From the NCBI GenBank assembly GCA_963775015.1, contig CAVZHI010000015.1, forward strand, positions 620,001 through 684,000: DNA of 64,000 nucleotides, written 5' to 3'. The position numbers were made by a program, and so were the translations under genes. A model generated the notes under the pieces. The model was not told the DNA's origin, did not search any database, and saw only the letters and a program-made list of their open reading frames with translations. Below, one piece after another: positions 8,545-18,581 of the stretch. This DNA is from JAEMQF01 sp963775015 (GTDB lineage: Bacteria; Pseudomonadota; Gammaproteobacteria; Burkholderiales; Burkholderiaceae_C). Position 1 is the first letter of the stretch. Every line of letters begins with the position of its first letter.

Positions 8545-10239
8545 TCAAGCTGCCACCTTCTCAACGCGTTCCGCCTGGTGCCGCAGCGCCGCAGCGATGA
8601 ACGACCTGAACAGCGGATGGCCGTCCCACGGCGTCGACTTGAACTCGGGGTGGAACTGCACGCCCATGAACCAAGGGTGGGCACTGCGCGGCAGCTCGAC
8701 GATCTCGGTCAGCTTTTCGCGCTGCGTGAGCGCCGAGACGACGAGGCCGGCGTCGGTGAGTCGCTCCAGATAGTCGACGTTCGCCTCGAAGCGGTGCCGG
8801 TGCCGCTCGTTCACGACGTCGCCGTAGATCTCGTGCGCGAGCGTTCCTGGCTTCACGTCCGAGCCTTGCGCGCCCAGGCGCATCGTTCCGCCCAGATCCG
8901 ACGAGACGCTGCGTTTTTGCACCGTGCCGTCGGCGTCTTGCCACTCTTCGATGAGCGCAATCACCGGGTGTTTCGTGTCCGGGTCGAACTCGGTGCTGTT
9001 CGCGCCGAGCAGGCCCGCCTTGTGGCGCGCGAATTCGATCGTCGCCACTTGCATTCCCAGGCAAATCCCGAGGTAGGGCAACTTGTGTTCGCGTGCGTAC
9101 TGCGCGGCGAGGATCTTGCCTTCGACGCCGCGTTTGCCGAAGCCCCCGGGAACAAGGATCGCGTCGAAGCGGCTCAGGTTCGCGACGTTGCCGGCGTTCA
9201 GGTCTTCCGAATCGACGTATTCGATCTTCACCCGCGCGTGGTTGTGGATTCCGGCGTGGCGCAGCGCTTCGTTGAGCGACTTGTAGGAGTCCGACAAATC
9301 GACGTACTTGCCGCACATCGCGATCGACACGTCGTGCTTCGGGTGCTCGACTTCGTCGACCAGCTTGTCCCAGCGCGTCAGGTTCGCCGGTTTGGTGTGC
9401 AGGTGCAGCTTGGCGCAGACCAACTCATCCAGGCCCTGCGAGTGCAGCATGCGCGGCACCTTGTAGATCGTGTCGGCGTCCCACACCGAGATCACGCCGA
9501 ACTCGGGAACGTTGGCGAAGAGCGAAATCTTCGCCCGTTCGTCGTCGGGGATCGGGCGGTCGGCGCGGCACAGCAGCGCGTCGGGCATGATGCCGATCTC
9601 GCGCAGTTTTTGCACGCTGTGCTGCGTCGGCTTGGTCTTGAGTTCGCCTGCGGCGGCGATCCACGGCACGAGCGTGAGGTGCAGGAAGGCGGCGTTCGTC
9701 GGCCCCATCTTCAGGCTCATCTGACGCACCGCTTCGAGAAAAGGCAACGACTCGATGTCGCCCACCGTGCCGCCGACCTCGACGATCGCCACGTCCATGC
9801 CGCGCTCGCCGCGCGACGGCGCTTCTTCGGTGCGGTGCGGGTCCAGGCCTGCGCCGCGCCGGATGAACTCCTGGATCTCGTTCGTCACGTGCGGAATCAC
9901 CTGCACCGTCTTGCCGAGGTAGTCGCCGCGACGTTCTTTTTCGAGAACGCTCTTGTAGATCTGGCCCGTCGTGAAGTTGTTCGCCCGGCGCATTCGCGTC
10001 GTGATGAAGCGTTCGTAGTGGCCGAGGTCGAGGTCGGTCTCGGCGCCGTCTTCGGTGACGAAGACTTCGCCGTGCTGAAACGGTGACATCGTCCCCGGAT
10101 CGACGTTCAGGTACGGGTCGAGCTTGATGAGGGTGACTTTGAGGCCGCGCGACTCGAGGATCGCTGCCAGGGACGCCGACGCGATGCCCTTGCCCAGAGA
10201 GGACACCACACCGCCGGTGACAAAGACGAACTTGGTCAT
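8545..10239 (-). CDS. pyrG: CTP synthase
   Basis: Glutamine-dependent amination of UTP to CTP. The N-terminal synthetase domain begins MTKFVFVTGGVVSSLGKGI with the P-loop-like VSSLGKG and the metal-binding GTMSPFQHGEVFVTEDGAE. The C-terminal class I amidotransferase domain has its nucleophile in LGICLGMQ and the His/Glu pair in HPEFKSTP. The length of 564 residues is slightly longer than the usual 545 because of a short insert TEEAPSRGERG after RRGAGLDPHR. The ATG at 10239 gives the canonical N terminus; the frame stays open upstream but that part is not protein-like. The gene opens the kdsA-eno-ftsB run. Confidence 0.96.
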   Translation of the reverse strand: MTKFVFVTGGVVSSLGKGIASASLAAILESRGLKVTLIKLDPYLNVDPGTMSPFQHGEVFVTEDGAETDLDLGHYERFITTRMRRANNFTTGQIYKSVLEKERRGDYLGKTVQVIPHVTNEIQEFIRRGAGLDPHRTEEAPSRGERGMDVAIVEVGGTVGDIESLPFLEAVRQMSLKMGPTNAAFLHLTLVPWIAAAGELKTKPTQHSVQKLREIGIMPDALLCRADRPIPDDERAKISLFANVPEFGVISVWDADTIYKVPRMLHSQGLDELVCAKLHLHTKPANLTRWDKLVDEVEHPKHDVSIAMCGKYVDLSDSYKSLNEALRHAGIHNHARVKIEYVDSEDLNAGNVANLSRFDAILVPGGFGKRGVEGKILAAQYAREHKLPYLGICLGMQVATIEFARHKAGLLGANSTEFDPDTKHPVIALIEEWQDADGTVQKRSVSSDLGGTMRLGAQGSDVKPGTLAHEIYGDVVNERHRHRFEANVDYLERLTDAGLVVSALTQREKLTEIVELPRSAHPWFMGVQFHPEFKSTPWDGHPLFRSFIAAALRHQAERVEKVAA

Positions 10240-10287
10240 TCTGTGCAGCGAATCGCGGCAAGGCAATCGCTGGGGTGGGAAAGCGCG

Positions 10288-10293
10288 ATTATA
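10288..10293 (-). promoter_or_regulatory. Candidate -10 box of pyrG
   Basis: A perfect TATAAT on the minus strand, 49 bases upstream of the pyrG ATG. It overlaps the TAA stop codon of the upstream hydrolase gene. No good TTGACA-like -35 box is visible at 16-18 bases, so the strength is uncertain. Confidence 0.45.
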
Positions 10294-11150
10294 GGAGTGG
10301 GGTTCGCGGGTCGGGCGCAGAACAGCGCTGCGCCTCGAAGCGGCCGAGCCAATCCAGCACCGCCGCCGCCGCCGCCCGGGGGTGCTCCATCGGGAACAGG
10401 TGGCCCCCGTCGAGCATCGTGATGCGAGCGTGCGCGATTCGCTTCGCCCCGCGCAGGCCGACACGTTGCAGTTCGGCGGAGCGCGTCCCGCCGATAAATG
10501 CCACCGGGCAGCGCAGCGGCTGGGCACGCAAGTGCTGCGACAAATGGTGCGGCAAGGTGTTGTAGATGATCGTCTCGATGCGACGCGAAAAACTCAGGCG
10601 CTGCCCCGCGGCGCCGGCCTCGATGCCGCACGCCAGGTAGTCGTCGAGGACTCCGGGAGCCCAGCTCGCAAACAGCGCTTTGGAGGCGAAATGGGCGCGT
10701 GCCGCAGCGACGCTCGGCCATTGTTCGCGGCGGCGTCTGGACAGATGCGCAGGCGAGAAGCGTTCGCCGATCCCCGAGACCTTGAAGAACTGCACGGCTG
10801 CGCGCCATCCAGGTCGGCAGCAGCGGCGAATCGAGCAGGACGATGCCGCGCGCCACCTCGGGCCGGCGCGTTGCGGCGAGCAGCGTGAGGTAGCCACCGA
10901 GCGAATGGCCGACGAGGTAGGCGGGCGCCGCCGCTTCGCTGTCGATGAAATGCAGCAACTCGTCGCGCAAGTGCGGCCAGTTGCTCGTGACCGGGAAGCG
11001 CGGGTCGTGGCCAATCTTCGGCAACGCCAGCACGCGCCAGCCGGCTTCGCGCCAAGGCTCGAAGAGTTGCCGGTAGGTTCCCGCGGGAAAGCCGTTGGCG
11101 TGCGCGAAGACGATCGTCTTCTCGGCACCGACGTTGGGCGCGTCCGTCAT
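10289..11150 (-). CDS. Alpha/beta hydrolase (one frame break near 10800)
   Basis: Serine hydrolase of about 285 residues. The N-terminal half has the oxyanion segment IVFAHANGFPAGTYR and the nucleophile elbow VGHSLGGYLTL. The C-terminal half, in another frame, has VAFIGGTRSAELQRVG and the histidine in MLDGGHLFPMEHP. The break lies between LPTWMAR and AVQFFKVSGIGERF. The ATG overlaps the mutS stop by ATGA, so it is translated with mutS. The substrate is unknown. The pattern FAHANGFPAGTY is typical of a conserved proteobacterial hydrolase family without an assigned substrate. Confidence 0.8.
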
Positions 11151-13765
11151 GCCGGCTTGTCCAGCAGGCTTTTCAGGCGGTACAGCGCGTCCAGCGCTTC
11201 TTTGGGCGTGAGCGCGTCGGGCTCGACGGCGGCCAACGCCATGTCCACCGCGCTGCGCTGCGCTTCGGCGGCAGGCGTTGGCGCGGCGAACAAGTCGACT
11301 TGCGGCTGCCCTTGAATTCGCTGCGCCTCGAGCGCCTCGAGCGTCGCGCGCGCCTGGCGCACCAGGGTCGCGGGCATTCCCGCCAGGCGCGCCACCTGCA
11401 CGCCGTAGCTGCGGCTTGCCGGGCCGGGCTGGATTTCGTGCAGGAACACGATCGCCTCGCCGCTTTCCGTCGCTGACACGTGCACGTTGAGCGCGCGTTC
11501 GTGCTTGGCCGGAAATTCGGTGAGCTCGAAATAGTGTGTCGCGAACAAGGTGAAGGAGCGATTGCGTTCGTGCAAGTGGCTCGCGATCGCGCCGGCGAGC
11601 GCGAGGCCGTCGAAGGTCGACGTGCCGCGCCCGATTTCGTCCATCAGCACGAGCGAATGTTCGGTCGCGTGGTGCAGGATCGCCGCAGCCTCGGTCATCT
11701 CGAGCATGAAGGTCGACTGGGCATTGGCCAGGTCATCGGCGGCGCCGATCCGGGTGTGGATCGCGTCGATCGGGCCCAGGCGGCAGGTGGAGGCGGGAAC
11801 GAACGAGCCGATCGCCGCGAGCAGCACGATCAGCGCGACCTGGCGCATGTAGGTGCTCTTGCCCCCCATGTTCGGCCCGGTGATGATCTGCATCTTGCGC
11901 CGCGCGTCCAGGCGACAGTGATTCGCGATGAAGTTGCCCAGCCCCATCTCGAGCAGGCGCATCTCGACCACCGGGTGTCGGCCCTCGACGATGTCGATGC
12001 ACGGTTCGCGAACGAATTGCGGGCGGCACCAGTTGAGGGTCGCGGCGCGCTCGGACAGTGCGGCGAGCGCGTCGAGCTGCGCCAGCGCGCGCGCCAGCGC
12101 GCCGAGCGACTCGACGTGCGGCTGCAGCGAGTCGAGCAGTTCATCGAAGAGCAGTTTCTCGCGCGCCAGCGAGCGCTCCTGCGCCGAGAGCGCTTTGTCT
12201 TCGAACGCCTTCAGCTCCGGCGTGATGAAGCGCTCGGCGTTCTTCAGCGTCTGGCGGCGCCGGTAGTCGAGCGGCACTTTGGCCGCCTGGCCAGCGCTGA
12301 CCTCGATGTAAAAGCCGTGCACCTTGTTGTACTGAACGCGCAGGTTTGCGATTCCGCTGCGGGCGCGCTCGCGCGCTTCGAGCTCGAGAAGAAACGCGTC
12401 GCAGTTCTGCGCGATGCCGCGAAGCTCGTCGAGTTCGGCGTCGAAGCCCGGCGCGATGACGCCGCCGTCGCGCAGCAGCACTGCGGGTTCGTCGGCGAGG
12501 GCCGCGCCCAGCAGAGTTCGAATCGCCGGCGGCGGGCGCATCGCCTCGATCAGCATGTCGAGCAGCAGCGCGCGCTGCGCGGGAACCTGCGCCACCAGTT
12601 CAGGCAGATCGGTGAGCGTGCTGCGCAGGCCGGCGAGTTCGCGCGGGCGCACCTGCCGCAGCGCGATGCGTGCCGTGATGCGCTCGACGTCGCTGATGCC
12701 GCGCAGCGCGTCGCGAAGCGGCGTCACGTCGGCGGCGATCAACTCGGCGAGTGCAGCGTGGCGTTGTTCGGCGACGCTGCGCTCGCGCCAGCGGATGCAG
12801 CAGCCACTGGCGCAGCATCCTGCTGCCCATGCCGGTGCGGCAGGTGTCGAGCAGCGACAGCAGCGTCGGCGCGGGCTCGCCGCGCAGCGTCTGCGTCAGC
12901 TCGAGGTTGCGCTGCGTGCTCGGCGGCAAGTCGAGCAAATCGCTGTGGCGCTGCACTTCGAGCCTGCGCACATGCGCGAGCGCCTGGCCCTGGGTGCGTT
13001 CGGCGTAGCTGAGCAGCGCCGCGGCGGCCGCCTGCGCGGCGTGCAGCGCCTCGGCGTTGAAGCCGGCGAGGCTGGCCACGCGCAGCTGCTCGCAGAGCTT
13101 GCGTTTCCCAGCGCCGTGTCGAATTGCCACGCCGCTTGGGGCGTGAAGGCGAGGCGCGACGATTGCAGCACCGCAGGAGACTGTTCGCGATCGAGCAGCA
13201 CCTCGGCCGGGCCGAGGCGCGCGAGCCAGCCGCCGAGTTCACCTTCGCTGCACTCGGTCAGGCCGAGTTCGCCGCGTGTCAGCGCGAGCCACGCCAGTCC
13301 ATAGGTCGAACCGCGCCGGCACAGCGCGAGCAGGACGGCGTCGCTTTTTTCGGCGAGCAACTCGCTGTCGGTCACCGTTCCCGGCGTGACCACACGCACC
13401 ACCTTGCGCTCGACCGGGCCCTTGCTGGTCGCGACGTCGCCGACCTGTTCGCAGATCGCGACCGCCTCGCCGAGCTTGATCAGCTTGCCGAGGTAGCTCT
13501 CGACCGAGTGCACCGGCACGCCGGCCATCACGACCGGCTCGCCGGCACTCGCGCCGCGCGACGTGAGCGTGATGTCGAGCAGGCGATTCGCCTTGCGCGC
13601 GTCGTCGAAGAACAGCTCGTAGAAGTCGCCCATGCGGTAGAACACGAGCGTGTCGGGGTACTCCGCCTTGATGCGCAGGTACTGCAGCATCATCGGCGTG
13701 TGCCCCGCGGCATCGACGGCCGCGGCGCCAGCGCCTGCGGCAGGGGCCTTGCTCATCAGCGCCAC
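11147..13765 (-). CDS. mutS: DNA mismatch repair protein MutS (two frame breaks near 13107 and 12788)
   Basis: Recognises mismatches and starts repair with MutL. About 872 residues in three frame segments. Segment 1 has the mismatch-reading motif in YRMGDFYELFFDDA. Segment 2 holds the connector and core domain including GMGSRMLRQWLLHPL. Segment 3 holds the clamp and ATPase with Walker A GPNMGGKSTYMRQ, LMDEIGRGTSTFDG and the signature ATHYFELTEF. The first break needs one missing G before AAACGC; the second needs removal of one G after CTG. Because every family block is present and in order, sequence error is far more likely than inactivation, although natural mutS mutators exist and cannot be excluded here. 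Confidence 0.92.
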
Positions 13766-13771
13766 CGCGGA

Positions 13772-14776
13772 TCAGCCCGCGCCGCTGCCCTTGGCAGGTG
13801 CGACCTGGCGGCGCACGCGCAGCGCCGTCGAGCTGCGGGTTGCCGCGGCGGGCTGCGCAGCCGGGGTGGCGACAGCGGCGGCGAGCGCCTCTTCGGGAGT
13901 CATCTCTTCAGGGGTCGCGTCGAGGGTCAGGCCTGGCCTTTTGCCTGGCAGATTGGCTTCGTCCTCCCGCCCCGCTTGCGAAAACGGCGCGAGCATCTGC
14001 ACCAACTGGCCGTAGATCTTCGGATTCCCGGCGATCACTTCGTGCTGAAACAGAAAGTCGCTCTCGCCGGTGAAATTGCCGATCAGGCCGCCGGCTTCGG
14101 TGACCATCAACGCGCCGGCCGCCATGTCCCAGGGGCTCAGGCCCGGCTCGAAGAAGCCGTCGTACGCGCCTGCGGCGACGTGGCACAGGTCGAGCGCCGC
14201 CGAGCCCGGCCGGCGCACGCCCGCGCACGACTGCATGACGATGCCGAGCATCTGCATGTAGCGCTTGAAATCGTCGCCGCGGCGAAACGGGAAGCCGGTA
14301 CCGATGAGCGCGTCGGCGATGCGATTGCGCTTCGACACGCGCAGGCGCCGGTCGTTGAGGAACGCGCCGCGCCCCTTGGACGCGATGAAGAGGTCGTTGC
14401 GCGCCGGGTCGTAGACGACGCCCTGCTGAATCTGGCCGCGAAACGAGAGCGCGATCGACACGCAATACATCGGCAGGCCGTGGATGAAGTTCGTCGTGCC
14501 GTCGAGCGGGTCGATGATCCAGACGTACTCGCTGCTCCGGGCGCCGCGCGCGCCGCCCGACTCTTCGGCGAGGATGGCGTGGCCGGGATAAGCGTCGAGC
14601 AGGATGTCGATGATCGCGGCTTCGGCGGCGTGGTCGACTTCGGTGACGAAGTCGTTCGGCGCCTTCGTGTTCACCGTGATCCGGTCCAGGTCCATCGACG
14701 CGCGGCTGATCACGGTGCCGGCGCTGCGCGCTGCCTTGATGGCGATGTTGAGCATCGGGTGAAGCGCTTGCGTCAT
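13772..14776 (-). CDS. suhB: Inositol monophosphatase SuhB with C-terminal extension
   Basis: Mg-dependent phosphatase of the inositol monophosphatase family; SuhB also acts in rRNA transcription antitermination in enterobacteria. Metal ligands are seen in LAEESGG and WIIDPLDGTTNFIHG, and the second signature in GLSPWDMAAGALM. The protein is 334 residues long, about 65 more than usual. The extra C-terminal tail begins near residue 270 and is rich in Ala, Pro, Thr and basic residues, with no family match that I recognise. The gene is divergent from trmJ and only 6 bases upstream of the mutS start, so the two could be co-transcribed. Confidence 0.92.
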   Translation of the reverse strand: MTQALHPMLNIAIKAARSAGTVISRASMDLDRITVNTKAPNDFVTEVDHAAEAAIIDILLDAYPGHAILAEESGGARGARSSEYVWIIDPLDGTTNFIHGLPMYCVSIALSFRGQIQQGVVYDPARNDLFIASKGRGAFLNDRRLRVSKRNRIADALIGTGFPFRRGDDFKRYMQMLGIVMQSCAGVRRPGSAALDLCHVAAGAYDGFFEPGLSPWDMAAGALMVTEAGGLIGNFTGESDFLFQHEVIAGNPKIYGQLVQMLAPFSQAGREDEANLPGKRPGLTLDATPEEMTPEEALAAAVATPAAQPAAATRSSTALRVRRQVAPAKGSGAG

Positions 14777-14886
14777 GGGCGGCCGGGCAAACCGGTGAGG
14801 TCGAAGGGATCGGCGGTGGCAAGGAGCGGTGCAGTCGGGCGCGTGTCGACAAGCGAGTCGAGCACGCAGCGCCTGAATCGACTGCG

Positions 14887-14892
14887 GATAAT
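14887..14892 (+). promoter_or_regulatory. Candidate -10 box of trmJ
   Basis: GATAAT on the plus strand, 49 bases before the trmJ ATG, in the suhB/trmJ divergent gap. It matches five of six consensus bases. No clear -35 box was found. Confidence 0.3.
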
Positions 14893-14940
14893 GCGAGTTT
14901 AGCTGCTGCCCCCTGCGGCGGCCTTTGCAGCAAGCCGCCC

Positions 14941-15675
14941 ATGCCTGGCCACGACAACACGCGCTTCATCCTGATCGGAACGAGCCACGCCGGCAACGTC
15001 GGCGCGACGGCGCGAGCCATGAAAGTGATGGGGTTCAGCGACCTGGTGCTGGTCGCGCCGCGCGACCCGAACGTGCAGCGCAAGGCGGAGGCGGTCGCGA
15101 TGGCGAGCGGCGCGACCGATGTGCTCGCGCAAGCCCGCGTCGTTGCTGACGTGACGCAGGCGCTGGAAGGTGTGACGTTCGTCTGCGCTACCGCGATGAC
15201 GCCGCGCGACTTCGGCCCGCCCACGCACGCGCCGCGCGAGCTGTTCGCGAGCCTCTCCGGCTCGGCGCACCGCGTCGCCTTCGTTTTCGGCTCGGAGCGC
15301 TTTGGCATGAGCAATCACGACGTGTACCGCTGCCACGCGTGCTTGAGCATCCCGACGCGTGCCGACTACGGCTCGCTGAACCTGGCGCAGGCGGTGCAAC
15401 TCATTGCCTACGACTGGCGCCAGGCGCTCGGCGGTTTCGACGTCGTGCCACGCACCACCGACGCCGCGCTCGCCGACGGCGTGGCCGTGCAGGGGCTGAT
15501 CGAACACTGGCGGCTCGCCCTCGAATTGATCGGCTTTCACGACCCTGCCGCGCCGAAGAAACTGCTGCCGCGCTTGACGCGGCTCCTGAACCGGGCGCAG
15601 TTGACGCAGGAGGAAGTGCACATCCTGCGTGGTGTGGCCAAAGCGGTGCAGGAGCGCTGCGTGCCACGTTCCTGA
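14941..15675 (+). CDS. trmJ: tRNA (cytidine/uridine-2'-O)-methyltransferase TrmJ
   Basis: SPOUT-class enzyme that 2'-O-methylates position 32 of certain tRNAs using S-adenosylmethionine. The knot-fold motifs are all visible: IGTSHAGNVGATARAMKVMG near the start, VAFVFGSERFGMSNHDVYRC in the middle and YGSLNLAQAVQLIAYDW after it. A helical C-terminal tail ends in LRGVAKAVQERC. The length of 244 residues is normal for the family. It is divergent from suhB, an arrangement I know from other Burkholderiales, and is followed by cysE 90 bases downstream. Confidence 0.93.
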   Translation: MPGHDNTRFILIGTSHAGNVGATARAMKVMGFSDLVLVAPRDPNVQRKAEAVAMASGATDVLAQARVVADVTQALEGVTFVCATAMTPRDFGPPTHAPRELFASLSGSAHRVAFVFGSERFGMSNHDVYRCHACLSIPTRADYGSLNLAQAVQLIAYDWRQALGGFDVVPRTTDAALADGVAVQGLIEHWRLALELIGFHDPAAPKKLLPRLTRLLNRAQLTQEEVHILRGVAKAVQERCVPRS

Positions 15676-15765
15676 TGTGGCGAGCGCGGCAGGCTCCCAG
15701 GGTGCGTGTGGGGTTAAGGCGCGACGGCTAAACTGCCGCGCACGCAGCCGCACCCCAGAAGAATC

Positions 15766-16545
15766 ATGTTCGAGCGCCTCCAAGAAGACATTGCCTGCAT
15801 CCTCGAGCGCGACCCCGCCGCGCGCTCCAAGTGGGAGGTGCTGACGTGTTATCCGGGGCTGCACGCGCTCATCATGCACCGGCGCGCGAGCTGGTTCTGG
15901 ACGCGGCAGTGGTTCTGGCTGGGACGCTTCATCTCGCACCTGGGTCGCTTTTTCTCGGGAATCGAGATTCACCCGGGCGCACGCATCGGCCGGCGCGTCT
16001 TCATCGACCACGGCATGGGCGTCGTGATCGGCGAGACCGCCGAAGTCGGCGACGATTGCACGATCTACCAGGGCGTGACGCTGGGCGGCACGTCGCTCTC
16101 GAAGGGCGCCAAACGCCATCCGACGCTCGGCCGCGGCGTCATCGTCGGCGCGAATTCGCAGGTCCTTGGCGGCTTCACGGTCGGTGACGGGGCGCGCGTT
16201 GGCTCGAACTCGGTCGTGCTCAAACCGGTCCCGCCGGGCAGCACGGCGGTGGGGAACCCGGCACGCGTGATCGAGGCCGAGAGCGAAGCAAAGCGCGAAG
16301 CGGCGGCGGCGAAGATGGGTTTCTCGGCGTACGGCATCACGCAGGGCGACGACCCCGTTGCACAGGCGATGAAGGGTCTGATCGACAACGCCGCCGGCCA
16401 CGAGCACCAGATCACGATGCTCTGGCAGGCGATCGAAAAACTCTCGGTGCGTTCGCGCGAGTTGCCCGCGCCCGATTGCGTGCCTGACGATGCGCAGACT
16501 GCGGAGCATTTCGACGCCGAGCGCTTGAGCCGGCTCGTCAAGTAG
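15766..16545 (+). CDS. cysE: Serine O-acetyltransferase
   Basis: Acetylates L-serine with acetyl-CoA in the first step of cysteine synthesis. The protein has a short helical N-terminal domain (MFERLQEDIACILERDPAAR), then left-handed beta-helix hexapeptide repeats: GIEIHPGARIGRRVFIDHG, GVVIGETAEVGDDCTIYQ, the loop GGTSLSKGAKRHPTLGRGV, and NSVVLKPVPPGSTAVGNPAR. The catalytic His/Asp pair fits FIDHGMG. The length of 259 residues matches the short CysE type common in betaproteobacteria. The C-terminal tail of some 60 residues beyond PARVIE is helical and polar. Confidence 0.93.
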   Translation: MFERLQEDIACILERDPAARSKWEVLTCYPGLHALIMHRRASWFWTRQWFWLGRFISHLGRFFSGIEIHPGARIGRRVFIDHGMGVVIGETAEVGDDCTIYQGVTLGGTSLSKGAKRHPTLGRGVIVGANSQVLGGFTVGDGARVGSNSVVLKPVPPGSTAVGNPARVIEAESEAKREAAAAKMGFSAYGITQGDDPVAQAMKGLIDNAAGHEHQITMLWQAIEKLSVRSRELPAPDCVPDDAQTAEHFDAERLSRLVK

Positions 16546-16571
16546 GGCCCACCTCCCCCAACCCCGAGCCC

Positions 16572-16664
16572 GTCATCCCGGCGAAAGCCGGGATCCACCC
16601 GTCGCGTTGCGCCGGCCGCGTGGTTCGCATCACCAGTGGACCCCGGCTTTCGCCGGGGTGACAA
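16572..16664. repeat. Interspersed inverted repeat, copy 3
   Basis: Left arm GTCATCCCGGCGAAAGCCGG, right arm GTGGACCCCGGCTTTCGCCG ending GGGTGACA, with about 35 bases between them. It lies between cysE and the flavoprotein gene, 34 bases before the latter's start. Confidence 0.85.
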
Positions 16665-16697
16665 GGGGGATGGCGGCGCATGCCCACAATCCCATCC

Positions 16698-17898
16698 ATG
16701 CAAACCTTCGACGTCGCCGTCATCGGCGCTGGCGCCGCCGGCCTGATGTGCGCTGCATTGGCAGGGCAGGGCGGCAAGCGTGTCGTGCTCATCGACCACG
16801 CAGCGAAGGTCGCGGAGAAGATCCGCATCTCGGGCGGCGGGCGCTGCAACTTCACGAACCTCGCCGTGGGGCCGGCGCACTTTGTTTCCGCGAATTCGAA
16901 CTTCTGCCGCTCCGCGCTCGCGCGCTACACGCCGCAGGATTTTCTGGCGCTGGTGCAGCGCCACGGCATCGCGTGGCACGAAAAACACCGCGGCCAATTG
17001 TTCTGCGATGCGTCGAGCGAGGCGATCATCGCGATGCTGCTCGCCGAATGCGCGAGCGGCGGCGTCAGCCGCTGGCAGCCGTGCAGCCTGAACGCGGTGC
17101 GCCGTGGCGCTGCCGGATTCGAACTCGACACCTCGCAAGGGCAGGTGGCGGCGGGTCGAGTCGTCATCGCGACCGGCGGCCTGTCGATCCCGAAAATCGG
17201 CGCGAGCGACTTCGGCTACCGGCTCGCGCAGCAATTCGGTCACAGCATCGTCGCTACACGGCCCGGCGCTCGTGCCGCTCACCTTCGAGCCCAACGGGTG
17301 GACCGCGTTGGCGCAACTCGCCGGGCTCAGCCTCGAAGTCCAGTTGCAGGTGGGCGAGGGCAAAGTGCGCGGCGAATTCATCGAGGACCTGCTCTTCACC
17401 CACCGCGGCTTGAGCGGCCCGGCGATCCTGCAGATTTCGAGCTACTGGCACGAGGGTCAGGTGCTCCGCATCGACCTCGCGCCAGGGCGCGACTTGACGC
17501 AAGTGCTGTTGCACGCCAAGGCCACGTCGCAGCGCCAGCTGGTCAACGAACTCGGCAGCGTGATTCCGGCGCGCCTGGCGCAGGCCTGGCTGCGCGACGA
17601 TGCGCCCATCGCAGCGATGCCGATGGCGCAGCAACGCGACCGCGACCTGCGCCGCGTCGCGCAGAGCCTGCAGCGCTGGGAAGTCACGCCCAGCGGCAGC
17701 GAAGGCTATCGAAAGGCCGAGGTCACCGCGGGCGGCGTGGACACGCGTGAACTCAGTTCGCAGAGCTTCGAAAGCCAGCGTTGCCCGGGCCTTTATTTCA
17801 TCGGCGAAGTGGTCGACGTGACCGGTTGGCTCGGCGGCTACAACTTTCAGTGGGCGTGGGCGAGCGCTGCGGCGTGTGCCCAGGCCTTGATTGCTTGA
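16698..17898 (+). CDS. BaiN/HI0933-type flavoprotein oxidoreductase (frame break near 17263)
   Basis: FAD-dependent protein of the HI0933/YhiN family; related BaiN is linked to bile acid metabolism, but the general function is not established. The N terminus has the dinucleotide motif VIGAGAAGLMCAALAGQGG, then the family signature ISGGGRCNFTN and VVIATGGLSIPKIGAS. After a break in the run CGGCCCGG (one surplus C), the second frame has HRGLSGPAILQISSYW and the C-terminal FAD block GLYFIGEVVDVTGWLGGYNFQWAWASG-like ending. I prefer ATG 16698 over 16680 because it begins directly at the beta strand MQTFDVAVIG. About 400 residues in all. Confidence 0.87.
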
Positions 17899-17943
17899 GT
17901 TGTCGCCTCGCAAACCCGGAATCGGAACGCGCGTTCTGCCACC

Positions 17944-17972
17944 GGTGGATCCCGGCTTGCGCCTGGGATGAC
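17944..17972. repeat. Interspersed repeat, single arm (copy 4)
   Basis: One arm only, GTGGATCCCGGCTTGCGCCT followed by GGGATGAC, between the flavoprotein and mogA (convergent genes). No facing partner arm was found within 100 bases. Confidence 0.7.
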
Positions 17973-17990
17973 GGCCTCGTCCGTGGCGCG

Positions 17991-18581
17991 TCAGCCGGGG
18001 CCTTGGCGCAACGCCGACGCCGGCCGGAACGCGCGGCACACGGCGGGGTCGGTCTCGATGTACGGCCCGCCGATCAGATCGACGCAATACGGCACGGCGG
18101 CAAAGATGCCGTGCACCGGCGGCGTGTGTTTGGGCAGGCCTTCGAGCGTCTGCGCGATCGCCTTGGGCTGGCCTGGCAGGTTGACGATCAAGGTCTTGTC
18201 GCGCACGACGGCGACCTGGCGCGACAGGATTGCGGTGGCGACGAAGTGCAGGCTGATCTGGCGCATCTGCTCGCCAAATCCCGGCATCACCTTGGTCGCG
18301 ACGTTCAGCGTCGCCTCGGGCGTCACGTCGCGCAGGGCCGGGCCCGTGCCGCCGGTGGTGAGGATCAGGTGGCAATGTTCCTTGTCGGCGAGCACGCGCA
18401 AGGTGTCTTCGATTTGCGCCTGTTCGTCCGGAACGAGGCGCGTCTCGAACAGCATCGTATTGCGCAGCGCCCGCTCGAGCCAGGCCTTCATCGCCGGGAT
18501 TCCCTGGTCTTCATAGATGCCGCTGGAAGCCCGGTCGCTGATCGACACGAGCCCGATCTTCACGATGTCGAATTCGCTCAT
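17991..18581 (-). CDS. mog: Molybdopterin adenylyltransferase MogA
   Basis: Adenylylates molybdopterin before molybdate insertion. The 196-residue protein has the N-terminal KIGLVSISDRASSGIYEDQG, the glycine-rich substrate loop LTTGGTGPALRDVTPEAT, and the C-terminal PGQPKAIAQTLEGL block. These are hallmarks of the MogA group rather than MoeA. The start ATG overlaps the stop of darP (ATGA), so the two are coupled. Confidence 0.9.
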   Translation of the reverse strand: MSEFDIVKIGLVSISDRASSGIYEDQGIPAMKAWLERALRNTMLFETRLVPDEQAQIEDTLRVLADKEHCHLILTTGGTGPALRDVTPEATLNVATKVMPGFGEQMRQISLHFVATAILSRQVAVVRDKTLIVNLPGQPKAIAQTLEGLPKHTPPVHGIFAAVPYCVDLIGGPYIETDPAVCRAFRPASALRQGPG

